Source: Scenedesmus sp. ARA3
Taxonomy: Eukaryota > Chlorophyta > Chlorophyceae > Sphaeropleales > Scenedesmaceae
DNA length: 64,000 nucleotides
Reading direction: 5' to 3'
NCBI GenBank assembly: GCA_004335835.1
Contig: RWJK01001514.1
Span: 44,933 to 108,932, forward strand
Below, piece by piece: positions 47,341-58,784 of this stretch. Position numbers and translations under genes: made by a program. Under the pieces are notes generated by a model. That model searched no databases, was not told where the DNA came from, and was given only the letters and a program-made list of their open reading frames with translations. Numbering within the stretch: the first letter of the stretch is position 1; each line of letters begins with the position of its first letter.

Positions 47341-48330
47341 CTGCGTGCAGAGATATGTGAACAAAACATTTGCACGTCGTGCGACAATAACATCAGCATT
47401 GCAGTGTGTGGTCGGCTGCAGCAGATGCATGCAAGGGTCCAGGCCTGGCAATGGATGCAGAGCAGCAGTGCATATGCGGCTGCGGTTGGAACCAAGTGGC
47501 AGTGTGCACACCGTTTTTGGAGCCAGGGCTTGTACAGCTGCTCAACAACAATCAGTTTGAGGCCTGCCAGGTGCAACATGTTACAATAAAGAAATGCAAG
47601 CCACAGGCTACAAGCCAAGGTGTTGCAGTACGTGTGTGCTGAGTTGTCTGCCATGGCAGGTATCTGAAAGGCTGTGAGGCTGCAGGGCTGTTCTGTTGCA
47701 CGACTGTCGCCACAATTGAAACAGCTCAGAGGCGATGCTGCATTCTATGCCGTGAAGCACAAAAGGCACGCGTGCCTGCTGCTTGCGTTTGCAGTCATGG
47801 GTAAGCAGAGAACGTGACTGCTTATGCACTGGTTGAAGCTGCAGAGATCAGGCAGTTGGCATAGCCAATGCACATGGAAGTCGCATATCATGTCAGTACG
47901 GCTCGCTTTGCATCAAAAGCACCACCCACTTGTTCAGGTAGGCTGCAAGCTGTGGTGGTGCAGCAGCAAGCACTGCCTGCACGTCAAGGCAGCAGCAGTG
48001 CGGCAGGGCAGCAAGGCAGCAGCACAGTTGCTACACTGTGCTGAGCAGGGTGTGCTGACCGCAAAATGCATTCAAGGTTGGTTGTGCGTCAGCAGTCCAC
48101 CAAAAACCAACCAAGCCTGGGTACACGAATGCATGCTTCACAACAGAGTGTGAGAGTCCTAAGTTTGCTTGTTGCACACATGATGCACAGCCTGGCTAGG
48201 TGCTGCGCAACGCGTGTGGTGTGTTGGCAGTGTTGATAGTGTTGGCAGAGGACATGACCAGGCTGGTGGGTGGGGGACTCGTCAGCTGACCTGCCATCAC
48301 CACTTGATGCATGTCCAACAATGCACGCTG
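47341..48330. other. Upstream region of the helicase
   Basis: The first coding exon of the helicase should lie here or just beyond, because exon 47340-47131 begins inside a codon. I could not identify it. No other feature seen. Confidence 0.4.
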
Positions 48331-48531
48331 TCAGACCTGTTGCTGGATCTTTTGATTCGCGGTTGATCCACTGTGCTGCTGTCTGTGCTGCTGGTGATTG
48401 CCTCCGCCCCTGCCGCCCCTCCCGCTACCGCTGTACTGCTGCTGGCTATGGCCATCATGGCCATGGCCATGGCCGTGCAAAGCCCTGCCTCTGCCTCCAT
48501 GCTGGTGGCCACCACGGCTACCGCGACCCAT
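48331..48531 (-). CDS. RGG/His-Gly-rich open frame, possible first exon of the helicase
   Basis: From the ATG at 48531 the frame reads MGRGSRGGHQHGGRGRALHG, then a His-Gly run and GRGGRGGG, ending with a Gln-rich tail and TGA at 48331. RGG boxes bind RNA and would suit an RNA helicase, and strand and position fit. No convincing donor in the right phase joins it to 47340, and it could instead be a 66-aa protein of its own. Confidence 0.35.
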   Translation of the reverse strand: MGRGSRGGHQHGGRGRALHGHGHGHDGHSQQQYSGSGRGGRGGGNHQQHRQQHSGSTANQKIQQQV

Positions 48532-49579
48532 CAGTTGTGTGAGATGCAATGGACGGCAGCCGAGGGCTTGAAATGACAAAGTTCAGCAGCCAGTGGTGAG
48601 TGTGGAAGTGTGATGCAAGTGCCGTAGTGCTCCGGATTTGCTGATGAGGTGGACGGTGGAGCAAGTTGCATTACAAAACGGTGTTTTTAACCCTGGATCT
48701 CCATTTTACGGCAATCTTCTCTTCTTAAAAACTAACGTCCCTGATGTTAAAGCTGAACACCTTCGGCTGGCGTGAACGCTGGCATACTCACCTTCGATGG
48801 TTGATTCCTGCCTGTAATGATCGATATCAGTTGGTTTCTAGGCGCATCTGAACACTGAAAGCAACCAAGAGGACAGCTCAGTATCGACTCAACTTTCGCT
48901 CAACACAGTTTTGGTGCACCGGTGCCTTGCATGGTACAGATAGACCCGAGCTTACATTTGCACACTGCCCTGGACCAGGAGCAGGAGCGAGAAACTTGGA
49001 AGGAGGGAGCTCCAACAGTCTGTGGACTGACGTTCTGCTGGTAAGGCTGCTAAACATTGAGCACCGGCATCATTTCGGTCTTTTTGCGATCGTTGCTAGT
49101 GCTGGGCTTCGGCCAATCAAGCGTTTGGCGCTCTCGGTTGCTGGAGCAGGCAATTTCGCTGCTGTCAATGTCGCTCACAACCTTGAAGCTCTTGGTTCAT
49201 ATGACATGACTTCTAATTCGGATCTGCGGACCCTGCTGTGGCTTCGGCCCGCGCTTGGCGATGTCGTCATACGCACAGCTGGCCTGCAATGGGTGTAAAC
49301 GCATCACATAGTCCTGTTGCTATCGCTTTTGTCCCTTCAACCTGTTAGGGCCAGCGAAAGGTGGCGGCATCGCATGCAGTGCCGACCTGTGTTGTTGCCC
49401 TCACAGTACAGCTGCTCATACACACGTTTGCCTGTGCTCTGCTTTCTGCTGCTGATGTTCAGGCACAAGGAAGGCGGTCAAACGACAGACAGCGGCAAGC
49501 AGCACACAGCAGCAGCTAGCGCTGCACAGGAAGCAGCAGTGTACGCTGGCACCACAGCAGCAACCACCGCGCAGGAAAC
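48532..49579. other. Divergent promoter region between the helicase and the XB3-like gene
   Basis: The open frame at 48927-49298 (+) has no family resemblance and is probably chance. No exon, RNA or mobile element recognised. Confidence 0.45.
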
Positions 49580-52190
49580 ATGGGTGGTGCACTTTCACAC
49601 TTGGATGGCACTGGCAGCCAGCTGGTCAAAGCAGTCAAAAGCGGTGATGCTTCTCTTGTAACGGAGCTCATCTCAGCGCACCCGCACCTGCTGCGCTACG
49701 CCACCATGCGGCAGTTCACGCTGCTGCACTTTGCGGCGCGTGGCGACCATATAGATGTGCTGCAGCAGCTGTTCAGCAAGGCAGAGGAAATTGAGTTCCT
49801 GCAGCAGCTGGCGCAAGGCGGCAGGGTAGGGCGGCTGCGCGGGCCACGGCTTGTGCCACAGCTGGTGAACGCCTACAGCGACCGTGGCATTACTCCACTG
49901 ATGCTGGCTGCGCAGTGCGGCTGTTTGGCGAGCGTCAAAATCCTGCTGGCAAAGGTAGGTGCCGTGTGGTGCATGCTCGGGGCTTCGAGTTGCTTGCTGT
50001 CATGTCTGCTAAGCATATCGCACTGCAGCAGTGAAGACGCGTCCAGCTGACAGCATGTGGGGCTGCACTCCTCGGCATTGATTGGCAGGCACGCACCGTT
50101 TTGCTTGCAGGAACATTCGGCCGAGGTGTTGCAGCACCAGCAGTACAGGCAGGTGCTGATGTTTGCATATATGTTCCACAATCGTCGTGGCAGTGGCGTC
50201 TGGGTTCTCATGCGATATGCCGTGTTGCTACTTGTCCATGTTCATGCAGGGTGCAGACCCTTGGGCAGTTGACAAGCTAGGTGGGCGCACAGCGCTGCAC
50301 TACGCTGCCACCCGCGACAATGTGCAAGTAACAGCAGCGCTGCTGGCAGCCGTTGGGGAGCAGTGCGGGCCAGTCAAGTTTCCAAACAGGCCCAACACAA
50401 GGTGGGGCTAGTAAATGGATATACACATAAGTCTGTAACGAAACTGCAGCGTATTTGTCTCACACGGCATGAGGCGCAGCACATACAGCTCGGGCACAAA
50501 CACAGCTTGTGCCTGAGCCGTATGCCCTGCGCCTCATGCTGCGCGAGACAAAGACGCTGCCGTTTTGCTGCAGTTAATTTTATGTATGTCCAACGGCTGA
50601 TGGCGGTGTTGAAGTACAGTCGCAAAAGGTTGCTTGCTGGAACATTGTATGTGCTGCAGTGTGTCGAAACAACATGCATGTCACCTGGCATGCATGAGGC
50701 CCTACATGCTGCTGAAGCTGCATGTTGCCCTGGCTGATCAGCGACAGCATGGGGTGCTTTTTGATCACTTACAGGCATGCAACAGGTACAACACAGTCGT
50801 GATCACTCCAAGAACTGTATTGCCTGCAGGTATGTGGACACGCGCACGCAGTCAGGCCTGACCGCGGTGCATTTTGCCGTGCACTCCGGCATGCAGCAGT
50901 CGCTGGCAGCGCTGCTGAACGCTGGCGCCAACCCCATGCTCAGCAGCCTGTTTGACTGCATGGACTGCATCAACTGCCCGCGCGGCTCCACAGCGCTGCA
51001 CCTGGCGGCGCGCACCGGCAACGCTAACGTGGCAAAGCAACTGCTCAAGGCATACGTGAGTCACCTGCGGCTTCTGGGCGGCGAATTCTGGTTCAGCAGT
51101 GCAGCAGTGTAGGTCTCGCTGCTCCTGACCTGTTTTCAGCCTGTGCTGCTAGGCGCCATGCTGGCAATGCTTCTTGCTCACTCTGCCAACACTGTGTAAC
51201 TTCTGCTTTGCTGCTGCTGCTGCTATGTTTGTGGGAGCAGATGGAGCAGTGGCACCACCGCCACATGCCAGACCCTCGGCTGGTCATGGATGGCGACTAC
51301 TTCCTGTCCTGCCAGGTGGCAGTGCGCCGGCAGCACACAGTGCTGGCGCGCATGCTGCTGCCCAGCACTCCACTGGCCTCGCTGTTTGCGGATGGCGAGG
51401 TGACCGTGCTCGGGCCCCCTAGCCTTGCGCAGATTGCTGGGAATGTGCTGCGGCAGGCGATGGAAACAGAGCTGCAGGGGATCCAGCGGGGGTCTGGGCT
51501 GCAGGAAGAGGCAGATGAAGCAGCAGCAGCAGCAGCAGCACCTGTGCCTGCTGCTGCAGCAGCTGCTGTGGACGAAGAAGAGGTAGCAGCGCGTGCAGCA
51601 GATGCGGCAGCTGCCCACGGCGTGCCTGCCTGCAAGTCGCCAAGGTTGCCGTTAAACCAGCAGCGTGCAGCAGCTGCAACAGCCGGCTCGGCAGCGGCTG
51701 CGCTGCCACTGGAGCGCAGCGCAAGCAACAGCAGCAACTGCAGCGCCGCTGGCAGCAGCTGCAGCGATGACCTGTGTGGGGTGTGCTTTGAGGCCGCGCC
51801 ACTGGTGATGCTGCAGCCATGCAAGCACCAGCTGTGTGTGGGCTGCTGCTCGCACCTGCTACACATGAACAGCCGATGCGTGCTAGTGTGCCCCTTCTGC
51901 AGGTGGGTGCTGTGGTCTGTGGCAGTCTAGCCGCAACAACGCGGTCAACACTTTGCAAGTGCCTTTGCTTTACAGCTGATGTGACAAACATTGTATGCAT
52001 ACTCCTCAACACTGCTGGCGTGCACCACAGCGGCTTTTTCACCAGCAGCAGCTGCCGCAGTGTCGGCCTGTTACACATGCATGCAGCGCTGGGCGGCCGA
52101 CGCAGTTGTATCAAGACTGGTGCATGCAGGTCGTCTTCCACTTCTTGGTCGTCGACCACTGCTTGCTCATCCTGTAGACACTGTGCTGAC

Positions 52191-52221
<31 letters not shown>

Positions 52222-52226
52222 CTTCT

Positions 52227-52267
<41 letters not shown>

Positions 52268-52315
52268 AGGGCTGGAGTAGGCCACTTGGCGGCAGCTGTT
52301 GCAGCTGTCATCTAG
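49580..52315 (+). CDS. XB3/XBAT-like ankyrin-repeat RING E3 ubiquitin ligase, 500 aa
   Basis: Six exons in phase (1503 nt): 49580-49954, 50111-50152, 50250-50401, 50830-51055, 51241-51902, 52270-52315. The protein starts MGGALS, a consensus for N-myristoylation, as plant XB3-type ligases do. Ankyrin repeats follow: FTLLHFAARGDHIDVLQQLF, GITPLMLAAQCG, GRTALHYAATRDN, SGLTAVHFAVHSG, GSTALHLAARTGN. A helical region and an Ala-rich spacer lead to a C-terminal C3HC4 RING: LCGVCF, PCKHQLCVGC and CPFC, split by the last intron and continuing AGVGHLAA. Predicted role is E3 ligase at membranes, with ankyrins selecting the substrate. The final acceptor ends a pure (CTT)n(CTG)n tract. Confidence 0.88.
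50441..50566. repeat. Imperfect hairpin with about 60-bp arms in intron 3 of the XB3-like gene
   Basis: Arms about 50441-50500 and 50506-50566 pair with roughly 80-85 percent identity around a loop of about 5 bases. The core GCATGAGGCGCAG pairs with CTGCGCCTCATGC. Mismatches are scattered single bases, as in a pre-miRNA or an old foldback copy. Confidence 0.78.
52191..52269 (+). promoter_or_regulatory. 3' splice site made of (CTT)n then (CTG)n
   Basis: The intron before the last XB3-like exon ends in about 12 CTT units, TCC, then about 12 CTG units and CAG. The triplet array occupies the whole polypyrimidine-tract position. Confidence 0.85.
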
Positions 52316-55300
52316 TCAGCAGCTGCACCGCTTGGAGGGGCGTATCACACTGCCAGCTTGTTATTTATGTGTCGGTCTGCAGTACCCAGTCATGTGCTGG
52401 GCTGCATTCCTGCTGTGGACATGCTGGCATGTTTCGACAAGTGCATACTGTAGTTACTACATTGTGTGATGTTTGAGTAGCACCTTTAGATTGCATCTGT
52501 GCTGGTCCGGCATCCCTGACTGCTCCATGTGTGCAGTTGGATTGCCGCTTCTGGTTACAAGTGTTGTCAGCGCACGCTGGTTGTGTGGGGGTGGTGTGAT
52601 TGAGAGTATTGTGGCTCACTTGCAGCCGTGTCGGCCTTGCACCTGCAGTGCTTGGCGTAGTATGTGTGAGAGATGGGTGGGCATAGTGGTGGCAGGTGCT
52701 GCTGAGCACCCACGTGCCTGCATGCACCTCTTTGCTTTGATGCTGTCATGCAGACATCACAGTTATGACGTGTGAGCTGGTCACAGGGTCGTCTTGGACA
52801 TGGTGCGGCCATCGGTGCTGAAAACAAATGGTGTGTTTGTTTGGCAGTAACAGCAGGGCAGCCGATGATGATGCGCCTGGTGCAGGTGTAGTGCGTGCCG
52901 TATTGTGCGCTGCGTCTACAATGTGGGCGGGCGCATCTTTGATTGAGGGGAAGGTGCACATTGAGTGTGCTCTGTTGCCGCTCCGGAGGCCTTCTGCTGC
53001 GGGTGGGTCTGAACGTGTCGTTGCATTGCTTGTGTGGATGCTGCATGTGTGCAGCTGCGCTTCCTTGTGTGCGCAGCTACATGAAGGCTTGCCCTGGTTT
53101 CCAGGAGCAAAGCATACCAGCACTCCACTTTCACACTGTTGAACCGGTTCGTGCATGACATGCATGGCATGTGGAGGAATCATGCTCGCATTGCGCGTCA
53201 CCAGATGCGATACCCTGCCAACGCGTGGTGGCGCATCTGGCGGTGTTGTACTGCGTGTTAGTACCCGCCGCCACTGCATTGCTTGCTATGTGTGCAGTGG
53301 CGTCCGGGCTAGCTCTAGGTCAGCCAACCTGCATTCTAAAGGAACCGAATGTTGTTGGTGTTGCTGTCACTGCTACCATCCACATGCCAGCGGGACTTCC
53401 AAAGCACGGGACTGCTGCCGTGTTTGCACCAGGCATGTATGTGCCAATTCTGAAGGGTCCTGAAGATCCTGATGTGCAAACATCCAGCAGTAGCTCCTGC
53501 ATGCCTACCCGCCTGGTGCTGTTTGTACTCCTGGTGTGCTCTCTGCCATCAGTCTCCTCTGTGTTGCTTGCTGCTGTTCCTCGACTTAAAGCATGATTGT
53601 GTAGCGTGCTGCGCTAAACGGTTCCCAGCCTGCCATAGCTGGCTGGGCGGCGGGGGATAATCAAGCTGCTGCTTGGGGCGCCTGTTATGATGCTATATAG
53701 CTGATAATGGCTGCAGAAAAGAAGCAGGGCCGAGCTTGCTCTGCCATGTGAGCGCATTGCATGTTCGGCACCTGCTTCTAGCGGCCTGCTGGCGCATCCA
53801 CAGCAGCTTGGTTGACTGTATGACTGTCTCATTGCTCCCCAATCGCGGCAAGGGATGAGCACATGCGCCGCGTGTGGCTGTAGTACGCTGTACAAGTCGT
53901 GTTTTGTGTGTGTGGCTGCATTTTTGTGTATCTTTTCTGCAGTGCAGAACGCTGCTCGACTTGCGGTTCCTTTGGTATGTGCATTTTTGTTTAAGGCATG
54001 CGTTTGTGGGTGTGCCTGTGTGTGTCGGGTGGCGTTGTGCCTTTGTGGTTGGGACCTGCTGAGGTGTACCCGTCAGCAGTTTGCTGCTGCGGCAGGCAGG
54101 CAGGATTGCAGGCTGTGTGCCTGCTCTTGGGTGATATGGACAAGCCATTGCGAGGAGGAAAGATGGCAGCACTGATTCGAGTAGGATGGAGTGGATGACT
54201 TGCGAGCGGGTGTGGCGGCCAGCAGCGTCAGAGGTGGTAGCTTTGCGCCAAGGCTGCTGCGTTGTTGCCTGCACATGCGTGGCTACAAGAGGTTGTGAAC
54301 CTTAACGTGCTTGTGGTGGAGGTTCTTAAGCTGCATGTTGGGCGCTTTATAGTTGAGGATCTGTGTGTGATGCACATCAGGTGCAGCAGCCTGACCTCCC
54401 ACAGCAAGCATGCATGCGGCGGCTCCCAGCGTGTGCTCCAGTTGTGGCTGCTGCCTGGAAGTCAGGAAGGGTGTGTGGGGCTGTGCAGACGCTAGTGTGC
54501 TTCTTGTATGCATGGCAAATGTGTGCATTGTCCCTTTCTCGGCAGTGTACCCTTATTCCGCATGACAGCATGATGGCCGGCGTCGTTGATTGCGTCTTTT
54601 ACAGCCTGCATCGTGTGAAGGACAGTCTGCAGCGTTCATTGTCGGGATGTCGCCTTTGAACGCCACCGCTCTGTCGTTATTTGCTGGTCAACAGCGCTTG
54701 CAGGCGACAACGACTCGCGCGTCGTTGGATGTTGTGTCGTACATTACTTTACAACCGGTAACATACAAACTGCTTGCGTATCCTGCGTGGTGCGGCCAGA
54801 ACTACCACTCTTTTAAGGAAGCTGCTGGCCTGACTGGTCTGCTGCTGCCTGCCTCACACGTAAAAAGACATGCCATCACCATACACCGGGTCTATTACAG
54901 CCTAGAACCGCTAGCTGAGCCGTACGGCCTCAACATGCGCGTGGCTGCGCACAGACGCCCTGCGCACAGGCTTTGCGCAAGTGCTGCAGCAGCACACGCG
55001 CAGTGCAAAGGCATTGAACGCACATCACGCACCAAGATCATCCACCCAGCATGCTGCTGCAGCAACCACACTCAATGCTGTCAGTTGCAGCAACACGTGG
55101 GTGCAGAGCAGACTTGCAACTGGATGCTGCTGTCGTGACAGCCATGGCCTTTATGATGACTGACGATCAGATGCACATGCTGTGTGCAAACACTCCATAT
55201 GACGATTGCAGTGCGTGGCCACTAAGCCAGTGAACAGTTGCACACCGGCTTGCGGCAAGTTATGTAGCAGCCATCAAGCAATTAAACAGCTGTGTCCAGG

Positions 55301-56444
55301 TAGGATCACACATTCCCGCTTTGTCGACAGCAGTACACTGTACCCATCATATGTGCAGCGTCCTGATCAGCTGTGCATGCAATCCTTAGGATGCTGTTCA
55401 CACAAGCCACTCTCATGCATGATGCGATTATGCCTTCGGCGAGGGTGTGTCCAGCAACTCACCCACCACAACACAGTCGTGCCTGGGAGCCACGGCACAT
55501 GCCAGTGCACACAGCTAGCAGATCCGGATTAAACTGCAAGCACTGTCAATCCTAATATGTGATTCATGATCACCAAATCATGATGAATTCAGACTCTCCT
55601 TGTACTTCTTCCAAGTCAAGCTGTGGGCTGCAGCAGCACGAGCAGCACCTGGCTCTGGTGTCACGCGTCAATGCCACTATACAAGTAGATGCGTAATATC
55701 AATATCTCTCTACATACATTGAGGGGTCGCACACAACTGAGCATGCACGCTGATCACCAAACCTGTACCATGGTACTGGGGGCACATCAGGCAGTGGACT
55801 GCTCATGCAGCACACTGCACACCTGTGCAGTTGTACCTGCATTATGCAGTCCCCTGGCACTGAGTTAGGTACCGCCGAGTGAGTGGAGTGCTCTTGTGGC
55901 GCTGTTGCAACGCGCACAAAACTGCCACATGCCGAGTTCTTGTACAGTTGTGCACGCCTGAACTGAAAATGTACCATACAACTGTGTAAGTCAACACACC
56001 CTGACAACCCCGACACACACTCAAAACTAGACAGACAACACCATGTCGGCATACAAACAAACCCAACTAAACAATCACGCTCTTCCCATGCACGGCCTGT
56101 GGCCTGTGGCATCTGCCCGCTTCGAACAGCGCCTGATCTCCCACAATAAAATTGACGGCCAGCAAATGCACAAGCGGCAGCATGGTGCAAACCTGCAACT
56201 GTGCGCCCTCCCAGACATCCTCAGCAGCCAGCAACACAATGAACCTGGTCAAAGATATGTTTTTAAAGCGCCGTGCCTTCCGAACAGCTGCTGTTTGCCA
56301 CTTTGGCAGCGGCATGTGCTGGAGAAGGGGGCTGGTACCTTGCTATGTGTTGTGACGGCTTCCTGTCTGGGCAGCACAGCTGCAGGCCGGCCGTTGCAGC
56401 AGCAACAGCAGCAACATTGGCAGCCCGCCAAGACGTGCATCTTT
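52316..56444. other. 4.1-kb stretch without a firm gene
   Basis: Between the XB3-like stop and the LPMO stop. Apart from the weak candidate at 53171-53596, I see no family motif. The frame at 54590-55138 (+) begins at a non-ATG codon, has no recognisable domain and is likely chance. The composition is less triplet-rich than inside genes. Confidence 0.45.
53171..53596 (+). CDS. Candidate secreted or GPI-anchored small protein
   Basis: An open frame with ATG at 53288 and earlier codons in frame. It has an N-terminal hydrophobic stretch (LLAMCAVASGLALGQ), a middle part PTCILKEPNVVGVAVTAT and HMPAGLPKHGTAAVFAPGMY that does not look like repeat translation, a Ser run, and a C-terminal hydrophobic tail (LVLFVLLVCSLPSVSSVLL). 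Signal peptide plus hydrophobic tail suggests a GPI-anchored wall or surface protein. No family recognised and the true start is unknown. Confidence 0.28.
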   Translation: MEESCSHCASPDAIPCQRVVAHLAVLYCVLVPAATALLAMCAVASGLALGQPTCILKEPNVVGVAVTATIHMPAGLPKHGTAAVFAPGMYVPILKGPEDPDVQTSSSSSCMPTRLVLFVLLVCSLPSVSSVLLAAVPRLKA

Positions 56445-57167
56445 TTAAGATGTGATCTTGATGTCCGCGCAGTTCCAGAACTGCAACAAGCAAGAACAAC
56501 AGAAGCAGCAGTGCAGAGGAGGCAGCACATGATTTAGTAATTGCCAAGAAACAAAGGCATGCTGGGGCTGCGACATGCTGTTGATCTGCGCAAGCAGCAC
56601 ATGTGGTTTGTGGCAGCGTTTGCATGCACCACGCTGTACCCCACAAGCGCTACCCACTTGCGCATGCTGCTGCTGCGGCTGCTGACAGTGCACACCCTCC
56701 CTCACCTCCCGAGGGTGTTTAGCCCCAGGCTTTACATAAACTCAACATCTCACTCAGACCTCACATCTGCATATCAAGCCAACCCCCTCTCACCTCCTCA
56801 GGGTAGGTAGCTCCAGGCTTGCCGCAGTACTCGTAGTCCACCGGCTTCTTGCACATCAACAACAACATCACAACAACACCCACATTGAGCAGATCTTTTC
56901 TCACCTCCTCAGGGTAGGTAGCTCCAGGCTTGCCGCAGTACTCATAGTCCACCGGCTTCTTGCACGGCTCCTGCTGACAGGGCGGCCAGCAGCGGCTGGC
57001 AGTGAGGTAGTACAGCTGCAGCTTGCACTGCTCACAGGTGAAGTCCTTTGGCAGCTGCCAGTCAAAGGAGTAGACAAACATGCCTCGGAACTGGTCGCAG
57101 GACCAGGCCGCGCAGCCTTGGGGCTTGCCCACCAGCTGCATCTTGCTCATCCGGAAGTCCAGGTTCT

Positions 57168-57203
<36 letters not shown>

Positions 57204-57511
57204 CACATGTTGTGATCATAGGGTGGCGCTGCACCAGTAGCAAGGAGGACAACTGCAGCCGGATGCTGTTCCCTGCCAGCACTGGCCTCTGCATGTCACG
57301 ACAGCCCTCCTGCAAGCTGCAGCTGCACCACTACCAATTAATACAACACAGCTCCATTTGACTGACTGGTCAATATAACACGTGATGGCACACAGCGCTG
57401 CAGCTGCCCTCACCTGCATTGAGACTGGCGGTGTGAAGCCGTCAGTGACGCCCCACCAGCCCTTGGTCCACGGCAGGTCATACGTGACGCCCTTGCCGTC
57501 AGGCCTGCAGC

Positions 57512-57558
<47 letters not shown>

Positions 57559-58784
57559 TGATACATGGTGACAGAGAGTCAGCCGATTATATGGTGCAGT
57601 GGGTGTTGTGGTTTTGGCAGCTGCGCAGAGTCTTCAGCTCTGACATGCTGAGTCATTCCTGCTGCCTCACAGGGGGTCAGATCCTGGTCGTGCGGTTCAA
57701 GCTGCGCGCATCGCTGCTGTGTACATGGCATGATGCAACATGTGCACGCAGCTCCTGGCAATGGCAGCCCAGCTGGCGCTGCTGCAGCTGCCTGATGTTT
57801 GCTGAGCATTGCGACAAAGCGATTGCGCCTGTCACGCCAGTATAATGTCAGCACACACAGCAGCAGATTATATAGCGGCAGCATGCCGCATACTGGGCAG
57901 AAACTGTCCCATCTACAGCTGCGCTGCAGGCGGCTGCCATTGCCATTGCCAACCTGCGAACGAATCAAGCCGTCTGTTCTAGCGTCAGCAGGCTGCCTGC
58001 TCTGACGAGAACGTGCATCCATTTACCAGAGGCAATATATCCCTCACCTGCGCAGAGGCACGCAGTCCTTTACTGCTTTGGCGTCCAGCGGGCACAGCCG
58101 CATGTACACACGGCCCAAGTGGTTCTGTGCAAACACGATGTCAGTGGTGATGGTCTGGCCCTTCTTATAAGTGCCCCCAAGCTGGCCTGGCTTGTCCCAT
58201 TTGCGCTCATCCACTGCGTCGCCGCAGATGCTGTGCATGTTGTGCTGCGGCCACTGCAGCTGCCCGTTTTTGCTCACTGACTTGACGCCTGCAGGCAAGA
58301 GCATGACCATTGAGGCAATATGGCTGTTGTGGTGAGTGCCGGCAATCCTTCGGTGTGCACGAGCACTATCTTCGCTTCAGGTTGTTGCAAAAGGGAGTGT
58401 GAAACTAATCCAAAAGGAGCAGGCCTGCAGCAGCTGCTGCACTAGCTTGACAACTTCGCAGCCCATGCGCGGTGGCCGCTGCTTGCTGAGGCCACAACTC
58501 TCGCCGAAGTTGCGCTGTTCAGCAATCATGTCCAGCATCTGTGCTGGCTTTGGCTGGCAGCTGCTGCCCTGTGCTGCTGCAGTCCACAGCAGGTCTGCGG
58601 TGTTGCACTCACCGCCAGCAAACACTGCATGGGGGTTGTAATTGTAGTTCAGCAAGTAATCGTACCACGGCCTTGACTTTGGGTTGAACATGACCACATG
58701 TGCTGCTGCTTGCTGCACCAGGACAGCCATGAGGCAAGCCAGAACTGCAGCTACACACGCAAGGGATGGTGCCGAGCGCGCCAT
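56445..58784 (-). CDS. Secreted AA15-like lytic polysaccharide monooxygenase, 266 aa
   Basis: Five exons in phase (801 nt): 58784-58613, 58288-58048, 57504-57414, 57165-56905, 56480-56445. A signal peptide (MARSAPSLACVAAVLACLMA, then VLVQQAAA) should be cut after Ala28, exposing His29 (HVVMFNPKSRPWY) as the first copper-brace ligand. His114 in AQNHLGRVYMRLCP is the second, matching the TANHKGxFEFRLCP block of AA15 enzymes. Other shared blocks are HSICGDA, GGTYKKGQTI, LPKDFTCEQCKLQLYY and the final EEFWNCADIKI, which aligns with the FYxCxD tail whose aromatic residue sits axial to copper. LPMOs cleave cellulose or chitin oxidatively. The role here may be remodelling of the alga's own wall or attack on outside polysaccharide. 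It carries no carbohydrate-binding module. Confidence 0.82.
56790..56855 (-). repeat. Shadow copy of the LPMO exon 4 end and donor
   Basis: Repeats the codons KKPVDYEYCGKPGATYPEE and the GAG|GTGAG donor of exon 4 (56905) about 100 bp further into the intron, nearly exact. Confidence 0.88.

Noticed and set aside
48927..49298. 123-aa open frame on the plus strand
   Set aside because: No recognisable motif, no supporting splice or neighbour context, and typical length for chance frames at this base composition.
54590..55138. 182-aa open frame on the plus strand
   Set aside because: Begins at a non-ATG codon, has no domain resemblance and no splice partners.
57216..57566. 116-aa Leu-rich frame as a separate secreted protein
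   Set aside because: The Leu run is the (CTG)n tract before LPMO exon 3; the only protein-like part is that exon.
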